A stretch of 64,000 bases of DNA from Xaviernesmea oryzae (GCF_900109605.1 NZ_FOAM01000021.1:1-64000), one strand, 5' to 3'. Positions 17,329-26,231 are shown, numbered from the stretch's first letter. Numbers and translations are program-made. The notes: generated by a model not told the origin, from the letters alone.

Positions 17329-17835
17329 TTGACGGAGCGTCATTACGAAGGGCTGACGGAGAAAAGCCGCGCCCAGTCCCCCTATTTCCGCCTGCCGGCA
17401 CGCGACCCTGAAGTGCTGGGCGCCCGCATCCGCACCGACAAGGACATCTTCTACAATTCCAATGGCGGCCTACCGCGCGCCGAGCGGGAACTGGCCGCAA
17501 CGGCGGTCTCGCGTGTCAACGGCTGCATCTTCTGCGCCTCCGTCCACGCCCGCTTCGCCGCGCTTCATTCCGGGCGCGGTGCAGATGTCGACCGCCTTCT
17601 GCTCGACGGCGTGTCCGCCGATCTCGACCCTCGCTGGGCTGTCATTATCAAGGCGTCCGCAAGTCTGACGAAGACGCAGGCGACTTTTGGACCAAACGAG
17701 ATCCGTGACCTCAGGCAGGCGGGCCTCGCCGATGAGGAAATCGCCGACTTCATTCTCGCGGCCGCCTTCTTTAACTGGGCGAATAGATTGATGCTCTCAC
17801 TCGGTGAACCAGAGGGGCCGGCGCCATCAGCTTAA
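17329..17835 (+). pseudogene. Peroxidase-related AhpD-like protein (Avi_7169-type), 5' end damaged
   Basis: From a TTG at 17329, 168 residues follow an AhpD/CMD-like fold with the CxxC active site Cys66-x2-Cys69 and His73 (NGCIFCASVHARF), the residues that give alkylhydroperoxidase activity in AhpD. The reading frame is open upstream to 17113. The translated bases 17260-17328 read on as NRFTQDELNWLPSLAPLAVED, which matches the conserved N-terminus of Avi_7169-type proteins (about 185 residues), yet no ATG, GTG or TTG occurs in frame between 17113 and 17328. The native start therefore seems lost, or the gene uses the internal TTG and lacks its N-terminus. The companion Avi_7170-type CMD gene usually found next to it is absent; bases 16988-17250 show no other gene. 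Confidence 0.6.
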
Positions 17836-18067
17836 CGGCCGTTGCGCATGGTCGGCGATCTCGGTGCAAGCCTATTCCACTGGGCCCCGGCAGATGCCGT
17901 GGGAGCGAACCTGATCAGCCAGAAGGCTGGAATCGGGGAGGGGCGGCCAGCGTTCGAAGAGCCCACACGGCTGCGCCGACCGCTACTCGCGTCTCGTGGG
18001 TGGCATTCAGACCGATGGCCGATGTTAAAAGACAATGCTTTTCCGACCATGCGGGGGGCAGGCGCTG

Positions 18068-18973
18068 TTACGTCAGCGCCTGCTTCAGGCGGTGAATATG
18101 GGCGGCGCCAATTCCGCAGCAGCCGCCGACCAAAGAGGCGCCGGCATCGACCCAGTTGCAGGCGAAGCGCGAATAGGCGTCTCCGTTCAGGTCGTCGCGG
18201 GTGGCGTGCAGGCCTTCATTCGCTGCGGAATCGCCCTGCTCGCCTTCGAACGCATTGGCATAGACACCGATGCGCATGCTGGATGGTGCGGCCTTGATCA
18301 CGCCACTCGCGGTTTCCACGGCGCTGCGCATGATTTCCGGCTTGCTGCAATTGAAGAGCAGCGCTTCAGCGCCTGATTGAACCGCCCATTGGGCGGCCGC
18401 TAAAACCGTTTCGCCGGAACGCAATTTCGGAACCTCGGGATGCTCCCGCTCGGCCGTGTCATCGAGCGTGAAGGAGATCCAGAAGGGTTTGTCTGTGCCG
18501 CCAACAGCCTGACGAACGGCCTCGCCCTCGGCGATCAGGCTCAAGGTCTCGCCCAGCCAGAGATCGACATGCGGCGCGAGATTGTCGACCAGAACCTTCA
18601 GGTAGTGTTGCACGGTGGAGGAATCGAAATTTTCAGGCTCGTAGGAGCCGAAGATCGGCGGCAGCGAACCGGCAACCGAGATCTTGCGGTCCTTGCAGGC
18701 GTCTGCGGCGGCACGCGCCAACCGTCCCGACAGCGCGATCAACCGCGCGCCATCCTCCCGAAATCGCTGTTCGCCGATATGGAAGGGTACAAGCGCGTAG
18801 CTGTTCGTCGTCACGACATCGGCCCCGGCCGCGATAAATTCCTCATGCACCTTCTGCACGATCTCGGGCGTGTGCATCAAGGCAAGCGCCGACCATTCCG
18901 GCTGTTTCAATTCCGCTCCAAGGCGCAAGAGCTCACGGCTCATGCCGCCATCGAGAATGGTGAGTTTGGTCAT
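18068..18973 (-). CDS. Homocysteine S-methyltransferase family protein
   Basis: 301 residues, the length of MmuM-type enzymes. The zinc-binding cysteines are present: Cys209 in LFNCSKPE and Cys285-Cys286 in GGCCGIG. The N-terminus LTILDGGMSRELLRLGAE is typical. The enzyme transfers a methyl group from S-methylmethionine or another methyl donor to homocysteine, giving methionine, in the cytoplasm. It is the last gene of an amino-acid ABC operon (20 bases after the permease), so uptake and use of S-methylmethionine, or of a related methylated sulfonium compound, is a reasonable inference. Betaine-type donors remain possible. Confidence 0.88.
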   Translation of the reverse strand: MTKLTILDGGMSRELLRLGAELKQPEWSALALMHTPEIVQKVHEEFIAAGADVVTTNSYALVPFHIGEQRFREDGARLIALSGRLARAAADACKDRKISVAGSLPPIFGSYEPENFDSSTVQHYLKVLVDNLAPHVDLWLGETLSLIAEGEAVRQAVGGTDKPFWISFTLDDTAEREHPEVPKLRSGETVLAAAQWAVQSGAEALLFNCSKPEIMRSAVETASGVIKAAPSSMRIGVYANAFEGEQGDSAANEGLHATRDDLNGDAYSRFACNWVDAGASLVGGCCGIGAAHIHRLKQALT

Positions 18974-18993
18974 GCGATTGGGGCTCCGGACGG

Positions 18994-19683
18994 TTAGCGG
19001 CGCATCGGGATCTGCCGTTCCACGAGACGGAACGTGCCGGCGATGAGGGCCGTGATAACGAGATAGAAGACGGTGACGACGATCAGCGGCTCGTAGACCA
19101 GCAGCGTGTCCTGGCGAACTTTTGTCGCGACCGCATAGAGATCCATCACCGTAACGGTAAAAGCGAGCGGCGTGGCCTTCAGCTGCATGACGATTTCGCC
19201 TCCAATGGTGGGCAGCGCGATGCGGATGGCGCGCGGCAGCCAGATGCGCCGGGTGAGCCGCCAGGGGCTCATGCCGAAAGCGCGCCCGGCTTCAAGTTCG
19301 CCTTTCGGGACGGCCAGCAGCGCCCCGCGCAACACTTCCGCCTCATAGGCCGCATAGTTCAGCGTGAAGCTGACGGCAGCGAAGAAGAAGCCTTCGCGCA
19401 GGATCGGCCAAAACAAAGACTGCCGAATGCCCGGGATCATCGGCAGCAGCGAGCCGACCCCGTAATAGAGCAGCCAGAGCTGAATAAGCAGCGGCGTGCC
19501 GCGAAAGAAGGTACAATAGCCCTGGGCCAGCGCGCGGGTGAGGGGCCCGCCGCTGACCTGTGCGAAGGCAAGGCCGATGGCGATCAGAAAACCGAAGAAC
19601 ACGGAGATGACGAGCAGCGACACCGTCTGCCAGGCGCCGGTCAAAAGCAGCGGCCAATAAGCATCGATCCAGGAGAAGCTCAT
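18994..19683 (-). CDS. Amino-acid ABC transporter permease (HisM-like)
   Basis: 229 residues from the ATG at 19683, overlapping the previous permease stop by ATGA (19680-19683). His/Glu/Gln/Arg-type inner-membrane permease with about five helices. Signatures are YCTFFRGTPLLIQLWLLYYG and the EAA loop YEAEVLRGALLAVPKGELEAGRAFGMS. Pairs with the 19680-20420 permease to form the channel of a polar amino-acid importer. Order in the operon is ATPase, binding protein, permease, permease, methyltransferase. Confidence 0.9.
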   Translation of the reverse strand: MSFSWIDAYWPLLLTGAWQTVSLLVISVFFGFLIAIGLAFAQVSGGPLTRALAQGYCTFFRGTPLLIQLWLLYYGVGSLLPMIPGIRQSLFWPILREGFFFAAVSFTLNYAAYEAEVLRGALLAVPKGELEAGRAFGMSPWRLTRRIWLPRAIRIALPTIGGEIVMQLKATPLAFTVTVMDLYAVATKVRQDTLLVYEPLIVVTVFYLVITALIAGTFRLVERQIPMRR

Positions 19684-20420
19684 CGCGCCAGACCTCCCGC
19701 CACTTTTGGCTGACCCCGCCGCACGCGCCGTTCGAGAAGCATGAAGAGCCTGTTCGAGACCAGCGTGAGCGCCAGATAAATGAATGCCGAGGCCGTGAAG
19801 AAGAGGAAATAGTGCTTGGTGCTGGCGCCTGCCAGCCGCGTGGCGAGCGCCAGTTCCTGATAGCCGACGACGGCGATCAGGGCGCTGTCCTTCATGATCG
19901 CCATCCAGAGATTGGCAAGGCCCGGCAGGGCATTGGGGAGCAGCGCCGGAAGCACGATCCGCCGAAACCGCAAGCGCGGGCCCATGCCGAAGGCCTTGGC
20001 CGCCTCGATCTGGCCGATGGGGATGGCCAGCATCGCGCCGCGCAGCACCTCCGTCATGTAGGCGCCCTGGACGAAGCCCAGCACGGCGATCGCCACCGCA
20101 AAGCCGTTCAGCTCGAAAGCTGGCAGGTTGAGAAGCGCAAGCAGCCGGTTGAGCCCGTCCATGCCGGCATAGTAAAGGCCAACGATGAGGATCAGCTCCG
20201 GAACCGCCCGAATGGCGGTGGTGTAGAAGGCGAGCAGCAGACCGAGCGGCCTGTTGCCCGAGAGCTTGCCGAGCGCCCCGCCGGTGCCCATGACAAGGCC
20301 GATCAGAAAGGCTCCGGCGGAGATGGTGATCGTCGAGGCGGCGCCTGTCAAAAGCACGCCGCCCCATCCGGGCGGAATGGGGGAGAGCAGATCCAGAATG
20401 CCTTGCTGCGCCGTCGCCAT
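19680..20420 (-). CDS. Amino-acid ABC transporter permease (HisQ-like)
   Basis: 246 residues, BPD_transp_1 fold. FYTTAIRAVPELILIVGLYYAG, then the EAA loop YMTEVLRGAMLAIPIGQIEAAKAFGMGPRLRFRRIVLPALLPNALPG that contacts the ATPase. The gene starts 9 bases after the binding-protein stop and overlaps the next permease by 4 bases. Substrate class is polar or sulfur amino acid by family and by the linked methyltransferase. Confidence 0.9.
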   Translation of the reverse strand: MATAQQGILDLLSPIPPGWGGVLLTGAASTITISAGAFLIGLVMGTGGALGKLSGNRPLGLLLAFYTTAIRAVPELILIVGLYYAGMDGLNRLLALLNLPAFELNGFAVAIAVLGFVQGAYMTEVLRGAMLAIPIGQIEAAKAFGMGPRLRFRRIVLPALLPNALPGLANLWMAIMKDSALIAVVGYQELALATRLAGASTKHYFLFFTASAFIYLALTLVSNRLFMLLERRVRRGQPKVAGGLAR

Positions 20421-20429
20421 CGGGGTCGC

Positions 20430-21203
20430 TTACTTCGCGCCGTAGATGTCGAAGTTGAAGTACTTCTTGGTGATCTCGTCGTACTGGCCGCTGGCGCGAA
20501 CGGCGGCGATGGCGGCATTGAGCTTGGCTTTCAGCGCGGTATCATCCTTGCGCAGGCCGCCCGAAACGCCGGCGCCAAGGATCTCTTTGTCGTCAGCCAC
20601 GTCGCCCATCTTGGCGCAGCAATCCTTGCCGGCCTCACTGTCGAGAAAGGCCTGGAGCGCCAGCGAGTCGCCGAAGACATAGTCGATGCGGCCGGCCTGG
20701 AGGTCCTGGAAAGCTTCATCAAGGGTCTGATAGGTCTTATCCTGCGCCACTTTGGAGAAATACTTCTTGAAGTAGTCCGACTGGACAGTCGAAACCTGGA
20801 TGCCGATCGTCTTGCCGCTCACGTCAGCCGCCGCGGCGCCCGCCTTCTGGTCTTTCGGGCCAATCAGCGTGCTCGGCGTGTTGTAATATTTGTCCGTAAA
20901 GTCGATGATCTTGGAGCGTTCCGACGTGTTGGCCATGGAAGACCAGATCACGTCGAACTTCTTGCTCTGCAGCGCCGGAATGAGGCCATCCCAGGAAAGC
21001 TCGACGATCTCACATTTTTCCTTCATTTGCGCGCAGACGGCGTCCATCAGGTCGATTTCCCAACCCTGCCACTTGCCGCTCGCATCCTTGGCGAAAAAGG
21101 GCGGATAGGATTCATTCATGACGCCGAAGCGGACATCGGCCTGGGCGGAAAAGGCGGTGAGCGCGAAGGCCGCGCCTGCGATCAGCGCAGAAAACAGTTT
21201 CAT
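20430..21203 (-). CDS. Amino-acid ABC transporter periplasmic binding protein
   Basis: 257 residues with a clear signal peptide (KLFSALIAGAAFALTAFSAQA, cleavage before DVRFG). SBP_bac_3 family: RFGVMNESYPPFFAKDASGKW, GWEIDLMDAVCAQMKEKCEIV, WDGLIPALQSKKFDVIWSSMANTSERSKIIDFTDKYY. These are the ligand-pocket blocks of Lys/Arg/Orn- and cystine-type binding proteins. GGAGACACC precedes the ATG. Four cysteines in the mature protein, including a CC pair at about residue 205, are more than usual and could form disulfides in the periplasm. Ligand unknown; S-methylmethionine is suggested only by operon context. Confidence 0.9.
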   Translation of the reverse strand: MKLFSALIAGAAFALTAFSAQADVRFGVMNESYPPFFAKDASGKWQGWEIDLMDAVCAQMKEKCEIVELSWDGLIPALQSKKFDVIWSSMANTSERSKIIDFTDKYYNTPSTLIGPKDQKAGAAAADVSGKTIGIQVSTVQSDYFKKYFSKVAQDKTYQTLDEAFQDLQAGRIDYVFGDSLALQAFLDSEAGKDCCAKMGDVADDKEILGAGVSGGLRKDDTALKAKLNAAIAAVRASGQYDEITKKYFNFDIYGAK

Positions 21204-21242
21204 CGTGGGTGTCTCCAGGGTGGTTTTGGATTTTTCGGAACG

Positions 21243-22022
21243 TCAGCGCGATAGCGTGGCGGTGAATTCGCGGCAGCGCGCGCTCACCGGTGCATCGAAA
21301 ATCTGGTGCGGAGGGCCTTCCTCCTCGACCCGTCCTTGATGCAGGAAGAGGACGTGGCTGGAGACATCGCGGGCAAAGCGCATTTCATGGGTCACAAGCA
21401 GCATGGTGCGGCCTTCTTCGGCCAGGCCCCTGATGACCTTCAACACCTCGCCGACGAGCTCCGGGTCGAGGGCAGACGTCGGCTCGTCGAACAGCATGAC
21501 CGCGGGATCGATGCAGAGCGCGCGCGCAATGGCGGCGCGCTGCTGCTGGCCGCCTGACAGGAACGCCGGATAGGCATCGCGCTTGTCGTAAAGGCCCACC
21601 TTGTTCAGGAGCGCCTCCGCCTTGTCGATCGCCTCGCGGCGGCTGAGGCCGAGAACGTGGACCGGCGCTTCGATGATGTTCTCCAGCACCGTCATATGCG
21701 CCCAGAGATTGAAGCTCTGGAAGACCATGCCGAGACCGCCGCGAATGCGCTCGACCTGCCGCCAGCTTTTCGGCTGCAGATGGCCGCCGCGTGCCGGCTT
21801 CAGACCGATCTCCTCGCCATTGACGGTGATACGCCCGCTATCCGGCATCTCCAGAAGGTTGATGCAGCGCAGAAAGGTGCTTTTGCCTGAGCCGGACGAG
21901 CCGATGATGGCGATCACATCACCCTTGCGAGCGGTGGCCGATACGCCCTTCAACACCTCCTGCGTCCCAAAACGCTTGTGCAGATTCTCAACGCAAAGTG
22001 CCTGTGGGCGCAGTTCAGCCAT
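21243..22022 (-). CDS. Amino-acid ABC transporter ATPase (HisP/GlnQ-like)
   Basis: 259 residues from the ATG at 22022; an upstream TTG at 22067 would add 15 residues but has no ribosome site. Walker A GSSGSGKST, Q-loop GMVFQSFNLWAHMTV, signature LSGGQQQRAAIARAL, Walker B AVMLFDEPTSALDP, His-switch LVTHEM. The insert EEIGLKPARGGHLQPKSWRQVERIR after the Walker A region is typical of HisP-type proteins. First gene of the operon and divergent from the Lrp-type regulator. Confidence 0.93.
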   Translation of the reverse strand: MAELRPQALCVENLHKRFGTQEVLKGVSATARKGDVIAIIGSSGSGKSTFLRCINLLEMPDSGRITVNGEEIGLKPARGGHLQPKSWRQVERIRGGLGMVFQSFNLWAHMTVLENIIEAPVHVLGLSRREAIDKAEALLNKVGLYDKRDAYPAFLSGGQQQRAAIARALCIDPAVMLFDEPTSALDPELVGEVLKVIRGLAEEGRTMLLVTHEMRFARDVSSHVLFLHQGRVEEEGPPHQIFDAPVSARCREFTATLSR

Positions 22023-22185
22023 AGGGGGTTCCGGTCCGTCACGATCGGGACAAACTATCGCGGACAATCAGGATTTTTACCCGCAATTTTATATTGAAAC
22101 GCGGAAAATATGCGAAATACTATTCCTGTCGCGGATTTTCGGTTAGTTTTACCATTTGCGATGGCTTCAAACCGGATGGCGACAT

Positions 22186-22677
22186 ATGGCAACCGACCAG
22201 CTCGACCGCTTCGACCGTGACATCCTGCAGATCGTCCAGCGCAATTGCCAGCGCACGGCTGATGCCATCGCCGAAGAAATCGGCCTGTCGACATCGGCGG
22301 TCCAGCGACGGCTCAAGCGTCTGCGCGAGGACGGGATCATCAAGTCGGAAATCGCCGTCGTCGACCGCAAGGTCACGGGAACGCCGATGGTCTTCATTGT
22401 CGGCATGGAGATCGAACGCGACAATTATGATGCGCTCGCCAAGTTTCGTGTCTGGGCGGAAAAGCAGGATCACATTCAGCAGGTCTATTATGTAACCGGA
22501 GCCGTCGATCTGATCGCCATCGTCACGGCGCAGGATGTCGAACATTATGACGACATCGCCGCCGCCATCATGGCTGAAAATCCGCAGATCCGCCGGATGC
22601 ACACCAATGTCGTCCTGCGTGACGTCAAACTCGGTCTCTTCGTGCCGCTAGCAGGTGAAAATACGAACGGAAGCTAA
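22186..22677 (+). CDS. Lrp/AsnC-family regulator
   Basis: 163 residues from the ATG at 22186, chosen over a TTG 10 codons upstream because the family begins about 8 residues before LDRFDRDILQ. Helix-turn-helix: RTADAIAEEIGLSTSAVQRRLKRLREDGII. The C-terminal half is the RAM ligand-binding domain (VYYVTGAVDLIAIVTAQDVEHYDDIAAAIMAENPQIRRMHTNVVL). Divergent from the amino-acid transporter operon with an AT-rich 160-base gap, so it probably controls that operon in response to the imported amino acid or methionine. Confidence 0.9.
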   Translation: MATDQLDRFDRDILQIVQRNCQRTADAIAEEIGLSTSAVQRRLKRLREDGIIKSEIAVVDRKVTGTPMVFIVGMEIERDNYDALAKFRVWAEKQDHIQQVYYVTGAVDLIAIVTAQDVEHYDDIAAAIMAENPQIRRMHTNVVLRDVKLGLFVPLAGENTNGS

Positions 22678-23001
22678 CGCATAGGACCGGGGCCAAGGCG
22701 CGGATCGCCCTTGCGACATCCGCACTTCGCGATCGCCGGCGCGTCCAAACTATCCCGTGAGAAGCGAACCTCTTTCAGCCCGGCAGAGCCGGCCCTTGGC
22801 GCGCCGCGCTCGCTCTTTCATCGTCATGATCGCAAGACCCTTCCGCACCTGATTGCTCATGCCGGATCTGGCAGCGATCCACAGCGCGTCCAGCTATCTC
22901 TCGATGATGTCGAGGCCTGCTTCGGCAAAACGCTTGAAATAGGCTTCAAACGATGCATAGGTAAGATGTCAGACCAATTTTGTATCAGGCGCTTCCCTTC
23001 A
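22678..23001. other. Intergenic region upstream of the FadR-type regulator
   Basis: An open frame runs through this stretch into the regulator gene, but its translation has no resemblance to the family and it is taken as leader or promoter DNA. ATGs at 22966 and 23002 are both possible regulator starts. A short minus-strand frame ending near 22897 reads YASFEAYFKRFAEAGLDIIER before a stop and could be a gene scar; it is too short to assign. Confidence 0.4.
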
Positions 23002-23721
23002 ATGGCTGGACCCCTCGACAATGCCATGATCTTGCCGCTCCCCTCGATCGATCGGGTGGTGCAGGTGGAAAAGGCCTTGTCTGATTTCGTCAAGCGATCC
23101 GGCCTGGCGCCGGGCTCTCGCCTGCCGACGGAACGGGAATTGATGGTGGCGCTGAATGTCGGCCGCTCGACCATTCGCGAGGTGTTGCGTAAATTCCAGG
23201 CGCTCGGCGTGATCGAAAGCCGCAAGGGCAGCGGCACCTATCTGCTGAAGCCGATCTCGGCCGGAACGGTTCATATGCCGATTTCGATCGATGCGCAGGG
23301 CCTGCGCGATGCACTTCTCATGACGCTGGAGGTGCGCCGCGGCATCGAGATCGAGGCCTCCATGGCGGCCGCCAGACGTCGAACGGACGCGGATATCGCC
23401 ATCATGGAAGCGCGGCTGGTGGAGATGGAAACGGTTCATCTTGCGGAAGGAACGTCAGGCAAGGCCGACCTGGCCTTCCATCTTTCCATCTATGATTCCA
23501 CGCACAACCCGCTGTTCCGGCAGCTTTTGGAGCAGATGCGCGAGGGATTCGAGCGCTTCTGGTCAAAACCGTTCGACCGTCCCGATTTTGCCTCTCGCTC
23601 CTTCCCCTTCCACCGCACGTTGTTCAACGCGGTCGTGGCCGGGGATGCGGAGGGCGCGCGGGAAGAAACCCTCAAGATCCTGCGGATCGTCGAGGAAGAT
23701 ATCAAGGACATGTCCCAATGA
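23002..23721 (+). CDS. GntR-family (FadR subfamily) regulator
   Basis: 239 residues if the ATG at 23002 is used (MAGPLDNAMILP); 22966 with a weak GGTAAG site is the alternative. Winged helix: LAPGSRLPTERELMVALNVGRSTIREVLRKFQALGVIESRKGSGTYL. The C-terminal FCD domain keeps the metal-type residues: Asp in KADLAFHLSIYDSTHN, then FPFHRTLFNAVVAGDAEGA with His. FadR-type repressors usually bind a small carboxylate or amino acid. Its stop overlaps the start of the PLP-enzyme gene by ATGA, so it is the first gene of the transporter operon and likely controls it. Confidence 0.85.
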   Translation: MAGPLDNAMILPLPSIDRVVQVEKALSDFVKRSGLAPGSRLPTERELMVALNVGRSTIREVLRKFQALGVIESRKGSGTYLLKPISAGTVHMPISIDAQGLRDALLMTLEVRRGIEIEASMAAARRRTDADIAIMEARLVEMETVHLAEGTSGKADLAFHLSIYDSTHNPLFRQLLEQMREGFERFWSKPFDRPDFASRSFPFHRTLFNAVVAGDAEGAREETLKILRIVEEDIKDMSQ

Positions 23722-24893
23722 GCCACGGCTCCGATTTCTACGATCTCGCATCGCTCATCGTCGCGCATGATGCGCCGCATGCCTTCGAGGCGGTCGTGCC
23801 ACCGATCGTACAGACCTCGCTTTTCACCTTCTCCAGCTACGAGGAGATGGTGGCCACCTATCGCGGTGAGAAGGCGCGCCCCGTCTATACGCGCGGGCTC
23901 AACCCGACCGTTCGGTTTTTCGAGGAGATGCTGGCCAAGCTCGAAGGCGCGGAGGATGCGCTCGGCTTTGCCAGCGGCATGGCCGCGATTTCGGCTTCGG
24001 TTTTGTCCTTCGTCGGTCCCGGCGACCGGATTGTTGCCGTGCGCCATGTCTATCCCGATGCCTTCCGGCTGTTCGGAACGCTGTTGAAGCGGTTGCAGAT
24101 CGAGGTGACCTATGTCGATGGCCGTGACGAGGCGGCGGTCGACAAGGCGATGGCCGGGGCAAAGCTGCTCTATCTCGAAAGCCCAACCAGCTGGGTGATG
24201 GAAGCACATGATGTAGGCGCGCTGGCCGCCGTGGCGCGCCGGCATGGCGCGCTCTCTGTCATCGACAATTCCTGGGCGAGCCCGATTTTCCAGAATCCGT
24301 TGTCGCTCGGTGTCGATCTCGTCTTGCATTCGGCATCGAAATATCTTGGCGGCCACAGCGACGTCGTTTCCGGCGTCGTTGCCGGCTCGAAGGCGCTGAT
24401 CGACCGTCTGAGGGCGGAAGCCTATCCCTATCTCGGCGGCAAGATGTCGCCTTTCGATGCCTGGCTGCTGATCCGCGGCCTGCGCACGCTGCCTCTGCGC
24501 ATGGCCGCACATCAGGCCTCCGCGCTGGAGATCGCGACCCGTCTGAAAGCTTTGGATGTGGTTGAGACCGTTTGCCACCCCGGCTTGGCCAATCAGCTGC
24601 CGCCCGGGCTCAACGGTACGTCAGGGCTGTTTTCCTTCATCTTCAAGCCTGGCGTCGATATCCGCGCCTTCGCCAATCACCTCAAGCTGTTCAAGCTCGG
24701 CGTGTCCTGGGGCGGGCATGAGAGCCTGATCGTGCCGGGCGAAGTGGTGCTGGAACAGAAGGCGCAACCCAATTCCGCGCACACCTTCGGCATCAGCGAG
24801 CGATCCGTTCGCCTTCATGTAGGCCTCGAGGGAACCGAGGCACTCTGGGCCGATCTGACTTCTGCGATTGAGGTGGCAACGACGCCTCTTTGA
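23718..24893 (+). CDS. Cys/Met-metabolism PLP-dependent enzyme (cystathionine beta-lyase/gamma-synthase family)
   Basis: 391 residues, the usual length. PLP lysine is Lys208 in SASKYLGGHSD, with upstream landmarks VYTRGLNPTVRFFEEMLAKLEGAEDALGFASGMAAI and YLESPTSWVMEAHDV (family ESPTNP is altered to ESPTSW). The family performs beta- or gamma-elimination or replacement on sulfur amino acids such as cystathionine, cysteine, methionine or O-acyl-homoserine. Here it sits between a FadR-type regulator (4-base overlap) and a carbohydrate-type ABC transporter, so it probably processes the imported compound and is not part of housekeeping methionine synthesis. The exact reaction is unknown. Confidence 0.85.
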   Translation: MSHGSDFYDLASLIVAHDAPHAFEAVVPPIVQTSLFTFSSYEEMVATYRGEKARPVYTRGLNPTVRFFEEMLAKLEGAEDALGFASGMAAISASVLSFVGPGDRIVAVRHVYPDAFRLFGTLLKRLQIEVTYVDGRDEAAVDKAMAGAKLLYLESPTSWVMEAHDVGALAAVARRHGALSVIDNSWASPIFQNPLSLGVDLVLHSASKYLGGHSDVVSGVVAGSKALIDRLRAEAYPYLGGKMSPFDAWLLIRGLRTLPLRMAAHQASALEIATRLKALDVVETVCHPGLANQLPPGLNGTSGLFSFIFKPGVDIRAFANHLKLFKLGVSWGGHESLIVPGEVVLEQKAQPNSAHTFGISERSVRLHVGLEGTEALWADLTSAIEVATTPL

Positions 24894-24930
24894 CCGCGAC
24901 GACATCACCATAACAAACTGGGAGCAGCAA

Positions 24931-26190
24931 ATGAAAAAACTGGTAGCCACCGCAATCTTCACCGCCCTGATGGCCGGCACGGCGCTTGCCGATACCACGC
25001 TGAAGCTGGTCGAGGTCATCACCAGCCCGGAGCGGACAGAAACGCTGAAGAGCCTGACCGCGAAGTTCGAGGCCGAGAACCCGGGCACGAAGGTCGAAAT
25101 CATCTCGCTTCCCTGGAGCGAGGCCTTCCAGAAATTTGCCACGATGGTCTCCGCCGGCGATGTGCCCGACGTGATGGAGATGCCGGATACCTGGCTGTCT
25201 CTTTATGCCAATAACGGCATGCTGGAGAGCCTGGAGCCTTATTTGGCCAAGTGGCAATACACCAGCGGCCTGACGCCGCGCGCGCTGGAACTCGGCCGCG
25301 ACGTGAAGAACACCGCCTACATGCTGCCCTATGGCTTCTATCTGCGCGCCATGTTCTACAACAAGAAGCTTCTGCAGCAGGCGGGCGTGACCGAGCCACC
25401 GAAGACGCTCGAAGATTTCGCCGAGGCATCCAAGAAGGTTTCGGCACTCCCCGGCAAATATGGCTATTGCCTGCGCGGCGGCCCAGGCGGCCTGAACGGC
25501 TGGGTGATGTTCGGCGCGTCGATGGCTGGCTCGAACGCCTTCTTCACAGAGGATGGAAAGTCCACCTTCGACAGCCCCGGCTGGATCAAGGGGCTGACCT
25601 ATGTGATCGACCTCTACAAAAACGGCTATGCGCCGAAGGACAGCGTCAACTGGGGCTTCAACGAGATCGTGGCCGGTTTCTATTCGGGCACCTGCGCCTT
25701 CCTCGACCAGGACCCGGACGCGCTGATCGCCATTGCCCAGCGCATGAAGGCTGAGGATTTCGGCGTGACCGGCATTCCGAAGGGCCCGGATGGCAAGGCA
25801 TTCCCGACCATCGGCTTTGCCGGCTGGTCGATGATGGCGTCTTCGGCCAACAAGGATCTGTCTTGGAAGCTGATCGAGACGCTTGAAGGTCCGGAGGGCA
25901 ACATCGCCTGGAACAAGAAGACGGGCGCGCTGCCCGTGCATCTCGCAGCGGAAAAGGATCCGTTCTACGCCAGCGAGCAGTTCAAGGGCTGGTTCGACGA
26001 GCTGGCGGACAAGAATGCCGTGCCGACCAAGATGCCGACGCATCTGGAAGAGTTCGCCTTCTTCAAGGACTCTCTTGTCATCAAGACCTCGCAGGAAGCC
26101 CTGCTCGGCGACATCACCCCGGAAGAGCTTGCCAAGCAGTGGGCGGATTACATGACCAAGGCGCAGCAGAAGTTCCTGTCGTCCAAGTAA
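24931..26190 (+). CDS. Carbohydrate-type ABC transporter periplasmic binding protein (MalE/UgpB-like)
   Basis: 419 residues. ATG at 24931 preceded by GGGAG; the signal peptide is MKKLVATAIFTALMAGTALA, then DTTLKLVEVITSPERTETLKSL. SBP_bac_1 family: FEAENPGTKVEIISLPWSEAFQKFATMVSAGDVPDVMEMPDTWL, and a C-terminal KDSLVIKTSQEALLGDITPEELAKQWADYM. Periplasmic. Part of regulator, PLP enzyme, binding protein, two permeases, ATPase. The family is mostly for sugars and sugar phosphates, but the linked PLP enzyme suggests an amino-acid or sulfur-containing conjugate as ligand. Confidence 0.9.
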   Translation: MKKLVATAIFTALMAGTALADTTLKLVEVITSPERTETLKSLTAKFEAENPGTKVEIISLPWSEAFQKFATMVSAGDVPDVMEMPDTWLSLYANNGMLESLEPYLAKWQYTSGLTPRALELGRDVKNTAYMLPYGFYLRAMFYNKKLLQQAGVTEPPKTLEDFAEASKKVSALPGKYGYCLRGGPGGLNGWVMFGASMAGSNAFFTEDGKSTFDSPGWIKGLTYVIDLYKNGYAPKDSVNWGFNEIVAGFYSGTCAFLDQDPDALIAIAQRMKAEDFGVTGIPKGPDGKAFPTIGFAGWSMMASSANKDLSWKLIETLEGPEGNIAWNKKTGALPVHLAAEKDPFYASEQFKGWFDELADKNAVPTKMPTHLEEFAFFKDSLVIKTSQEALLGDITPEELAKQWADYMTKAQQKFLSSK

Positions 26191-26206
26191 ATCCTGTCTC
26201 AAGCAC

Positions 26207-26231
26207 ATGCCCGGGGCGCCGCCTCGGGCAT
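26207..26231 (+). other. Intercistronic hairpin after the binding-protein gene
   Basis: ATGCCCGGGGC (26207-26217), loop GCC, then GCCTCGGGCAT (26221-26231): an 11-base stem with one G-U pair and no T-run, 17 bases after the binding-protein stop and before the permease genes. Probably an mRNA-stabilising or partial-attenuation structure. Confidence 0.55.

Noticed and set aside
17842-18297. 151-codon plus-strand frame after the peroxidase-like gene
   Set aside because: Runs antisense into the homocysteine methyltransferase gene; Arg-rich mirror composition.
22897-22970. Minus-strand fragment reading YASFEAYFKRFAEAGLDIIER then stop
   Set aside because: Protein-like but only about 23 codons and no recognisable parent family; may be chance.
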